Part shown: positions 61,017 through 64,000 of the stretch, one piece after another
Position numbering within the stretch: position 1 is the first letter of the stretch
Layout: each line of letters opens with the position of its first letter
Assembly (NCBI GenBank): GCA_029204225.1
Contig: CM055097.1
Span: 71,271,952 to 71,335,951 of the forward strand
Direction of reading: 5' to 3'
Source: Diphasiastrum complanatum
Taxonomy: Eukaryota; Streptophyta; Lycopodiopsida; Lycopodiales; Lycopodiaceae
DNA length: 64,000 bases
Notes under the pieces: generated by a model
Database searches by the model: none
The model's input: the letters and a program-made list of their open reading frames with translations, nothing else
Told to the model about the DNA's origin: nothing
Translations under genes and position numbers: made by a program

Positions 61017-61700
61017 ACATTTGGCAGATTCAACCAGAGTACGGTTCTTCCTCTCGGCTAAGCCATTAGACTGAGGACTGCAAGAAGTGATGAATTACTG
61101 CTCAATGTCTTGGCTTTGGCAGTACTCCTTAAACTCAATAGAGATATATTCTCCACCGTTGTCTGACCTGAGGGCCTTAATCGTCCTTCCAGTCTCCTTC
61201 TTTGCGTGCTCCTTGAAGATTCTGAAGCAGTTGAAGGCTTTTGATTTCTTCTTTATAAAATACACCATGGTCCTTCTGGAAAATTCATCAATAAAGGTTA
61301 TAAAATACTTGGCATCCTTCAGCGAAGGATTTTTCATCCGGCCACAAAATCTGAATGTACAACATCTAGCAATCCTCTAGCAATGTGCTAATGGCTTGAT
61401 TTAAAAGGTTTCCTAGTCTGTTTAACAATAGACAGTCTTGACAGACAGATAACTTGACTCTTTCGCGAGGATAGTCGAGATAAAAAACAATAGATTGTCT
61501 AGACATTCGTTGTACAACAACATGATTTAAATGACCAAGTCTATAATGCCAAAGTAAATCTTTATTTGAATGAATTGAAGTACTGAGAGCCTGACTAGAG
61601 TCAGAAAAACAATGACTCAATTTGTACAAGTATCCATGCTTCTTTCCCAGGGCTAGGATCTTGCCTGTCCTATCAACTACTTTACACTGATCACATTCGA
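61017..61700 (-). pseudogene. Copia GAG-pre-integrase and integrase core
   Basis: LLWHYRLGHLNHVVVQRM gives the histidines and LSVCQDCLL the C-x2-C of the zinc region. After a frame shift come KYFITFIDEFSRR and IKALRSDNGGEYISIEF with the second catalytic Asp. It is better conserved than the 8480-9060 copy. Confidence 0.85.
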
Positions 61701-61842
61701 ATTCTACTCTGTGTCATAGATCTGTGATTATGCTTACAGAGAGTAGATTCGTAGATAAATTTGGTACATAAAGGACTTTAGAAAGTAGCCTGGACTGATC
61801 ATTGGCAAAGCTTAATCTTAAAGTGCCTTCACCTTTAATAGC

Positions 61843-62052
61843 CTATGTGCTATTGTCACCAAGGTGGACATATTTCTGGGTACTATAAGGTGTATAGGAC
61901 TCGAAACAGCCAATGAGGCTAGTCATATGCTGAGTGGCTCCGGAATCCAGGAACCAAGAACTGTCGCCAGATGCTCCTTGATGGTTGGTCATGAAGGCAT
62001 CATGATCCGCTTCTTGAATAGGATGTGGAGCTTCTGCAGCTACATTTGCCAC
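61843..62052 (-). pseudogene. Copia protease domain
   Basis: SSWFLDSGATQHMTSLIG carries an intact DSGA active site within a short frame between the gag tail and integrase. Upstream it connects to gag through a damaged zinc knuckle, so it is not in one continuous polyprotein. Confidence 0.8.
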
Positions 62053-62121
62053 TTGATTTGACTTCCCCTTGTTGTTGTTCGTTGTTTGTAGTATCCGACA
62101 GTCTTGAATTTCGTGGTTGTT

Positions 62122-62865
62122 TCACTTGTAGTATCTGCAGAACAGCTTCTTCTTCGTCTGCGGATTCGACTCTTCTTTGTGGTGTGCTGGTTTATGGTCT
62201 GGCTTGGATTGCTTCGGGACTTTCTTCTTCTTCTGCTTAGTCATGCTCTTGTTGGTGTATAAAGCGTGAGAATCAGCTGAAGAACTTGAGGCTTCATTCC
62301 TCCGCGTGTGTTCCTGCAACAACATAGTAATGACTCTCGAAAGAGTCAATTCTAGATGAGTCGTGATGATCATCATCCAGCTGTCATAAGAGCTTGGCAA
62401 GCTTGTAAGCAATTGCATCACTATGTCTTGATTGTCAATGACAGATCCGATAGTGGCCATTTGTCTTAGCAGGTTCTTGAATTGATTAATGTGATTTTGT
62501 AGAGAATCACCATTCGTCATCTTGAGGGAGTAGAATTTCTTCCTGAGATCTAGCTTGGAAGGTATATCTCGCACTTCATATAGTGTGCTCAAGATGTCCC
62601 AGACTTCTTTCGATGTCTGAGCCTCGGATAAATGGTCGATTTGGGTATCTGTGATGTTGAGGATGATCAACGCGAAAGCCTTTCCATCCTTCAGCTTCCA
62701 TCTGGCGATTGTTGCGTCATCTGCATCGGGTTTCCCTTCTACACCTGTAACAACGTCATACAATTCTTTAGCCATTAGTACAGTTTTTATCTTAAATTTC
62801 CACAGATGGTAATTGGCTCCATCAAGCTTGTCCATGATAGGACTGGCTTTCCCTTGGGAATCCAT
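62122..62865 (-). pseudogene. Copia gag, nearly complete
   Basis: A frame of 247 residues starts MDSQGKASPIMDKLDGANYH and covers a full UBN2-type gag to the zinc knuckle. There the second Cys is Tyr (CRYYK) and the next codon is TGA where the plus copy at 11485 has CGA, so the nucleocapsid motif is cut. The start is supported by the PBS 150 bp upstream. The same stop context occurs in the 9445 copy, so the two minus copies share an ancestor or source. Confidence 0.85.
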
Positions 62866-63009
62866 GTGGAGGAGTTAGTCTAAGTGATAGGAGAAACTAT
62901 CAGTGACTTAAGTATAAAAATCTGATGTTGAAAATACAGAACAAGAAAACAATTACTCTATCGGCTAGTAGAGTCTTGTACTGTGGAAGCTTATCAAGCT
63001 ATGAAAATA

Positions 63010-63021
63010 GCTCTTATACCA
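63010..63021 (-). promoter_or_regulatory. Copia primer-binding site
   Basis: The complement reads TGGTATAAGAGC, tRNA-iMet type with one substitution, directly adjoining the LTR at 63022. Confidence 0.85.
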
Positions 63022-64000
63022 TGATGGAGAGAGGGAGATGAACGAGAGTTGAGAAAGGTGTCGTATGTTAGAAACGAAAAATTTAGCTCAAAGGGGGTAA
63101 GACAAACACGAACGAGAAACGAAACGTGAATGAGAAACGAACTCGAACAGAAAGCCTTCGTGCGCAACGGAACGAGCTATACGACTCTCTCAGAACGAAC
63201 AGAACGTTAGTGATGGAAATCATGATTGTTCTTGATTACGTAGCCAAACATTAATAAATGAAGCGCCAGAAGAATAATTTGTCGTGAATAGCAAGACAAA
63301 TTATGTGTCGTAAATGATTTGCAAAGAGCTAGATTGTGCTCGACTGACAATCGGTCGTGAATTATTTGCGAAAGACAAGACTAAATATTAGTCATGCTAA
63401 AAACATATTACCAAATTGAGCAACTAGAAAAATCAAACAGAATGAATAATGATAAGCATACCATTATTGACACATATCTGAACGCTAAACAAAAAGCTGC
63501 TATCAAATTAAGTATATCAAATATACATGTTGACAATGTGGTAGAGCACAAGACAATAGCGGGCAAAACCGCATGTTTTACGAAGCTAATTCAAATTGTA
63601 AAGGAATGGAACCTTATTACTAACAAAATAAAGAATCAATGCACAGAGCATCTACTTTTGTCTATCTCTGATAAGCTTCTCTTCTTCATTCTCTCTCACT
63701 AATGAATACACAAATGGTATTCATATATACATAATGTTACAGGTGTGCAAATGAAGAAAGTACATGGTGGATGTGCTGTATGTAGGAGATCGTGGGTGGC
63801 TGCAGTCGTTGTCCAGTCTATTAGCGCAGCTGCATGGGGGTGAGCGTGAAGAGGGTGTGACGTCAGCCTTTGCTTTTCATTTTTTCATCGCCTGTGAGAA
63901 TTGCATGTTAATATGCAGATTGCGCGACAACGCGAGTAAATATGCAGCATGAATGGAGGCAGATTAAAATGGGATTTAGGTGACTAGAGGAAATAAATCC
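63022..64000 (-). repeat. Copia 5' LTR, cut by window edge
   Basis: Begins TGATGGAGAG and, by alignment to the LTR at 10144-11331, is complete except for about the last four bases beyond 64000. It lacks the roughly 190-bp segment present in the 10144 LTR. A TATATATG-like promoter region lies near 63720. Confidence 0.85.

Larger units (their letters stand above)
59457..64000 (-). mobile_element. Internally deleted copia, minus strand
   Basis: LTR-related sequence begins TGATGGAGAG at 59457 and again at 63022. The interior in minus-strand order is PBS, gag, protease, integrase and the first part of RT. At 60080 the RT (VDLEVHQLDV) passes directly into the middle of the left LTR, so the rest of RT, RNase H, PPT and about 390 bp of the 3' LTR are deleted. 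It belongs to the same family as 7748-10143 and 10144-12465 and is the best preserved of the three in gag. The right LTR runs to the window edge. Confidence 0.88.

Overview
The window is nuclear DNA of a land plant. It is dominated by plant-type Ty1/copia and Ty3/gypsy LTR retrotransposons primed by tRNA-iMet or tRNA-Asp, non-LTR fragments, MITEs and long CT/CA microsatellites, and plant-like introns of about 100 bp are visible. No ribosomal, tRNA or confidently named single-copy host gene was found. The lineage cannot be fixed from sequence alone; one reverse transcriptase type hints weakly at a fern, lycophyte or bryophyte.

Layout. 1-3385: non-coding, faint tandem repeats. 3386-5090: truncated L1-like LINE. 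5864-7333: 3' end of a plus-strand copia with its LTR. 7334-12605: gypsy integrase fragment, a minus-strand copia copy, and a plus-strand copy of the same family joined head to head. 12606-20310: a gag-only (TR-GAG-like) LTR element (12759-17997) with a second, inverted, deleted copy (17998-20151); both arms end at the same integrase junction. 20152-22560: rest of that integrase plus an extra downstream ORF. 22560-28380: AT-rich DNA with two related MITEs, a near-perfect hairpin and a LINE RT relic. 28381-30999 and 46311-49110: two copies of a duplicated block. 31000-36235: complete non-autonomous LTR element with target-site duplication AAAGT. 36540-46310: copia gag relic, one unidentified ORF, long gene-poor DNA. 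59457-64000: internally deleted minus-strand copia whose 5' LTR runs to the window edge.

The exceptional part is 50720-58700. A minus-strand gene (53429-51574) encodes a divergent centromere-type histone H3. It begins MARTKQTAR and has LLIP, a lengthened loop 1 with RW, and an LFED...LC-IH-KRVTLM core. It is followed, by a frame-consistent five-exon model (479 codons), by a ULP1/C48 SUMO-protease domain with HW and a QQDDAFNCG active site. A plus-strand gene for an acidic protein (54461-55670) diverges from it. The roughly 1 kb between the two starts is symmetric: 13 CACGTG motifs lie between two outward TATA boxes, and each transcript leader carries inverted 19-bp repeats at a constant 51-52 bp spacing. 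Farther right on the minus strand (58333-55734) is a multi-exon gene with transposase-like motifs (GDLK, C-x2-C, LHGD), preceded by subterminal direct repeats. Another broken minus-strand gene lies at 51362-50720. I read this as a multi-gene DNA transposon, or its decaying copy, that captured a CENH3-like histone fused to a deSUMOylase. Termini were not found, and three of its four genes carry single-base frame changes or a stop, so current activity is uncertain.
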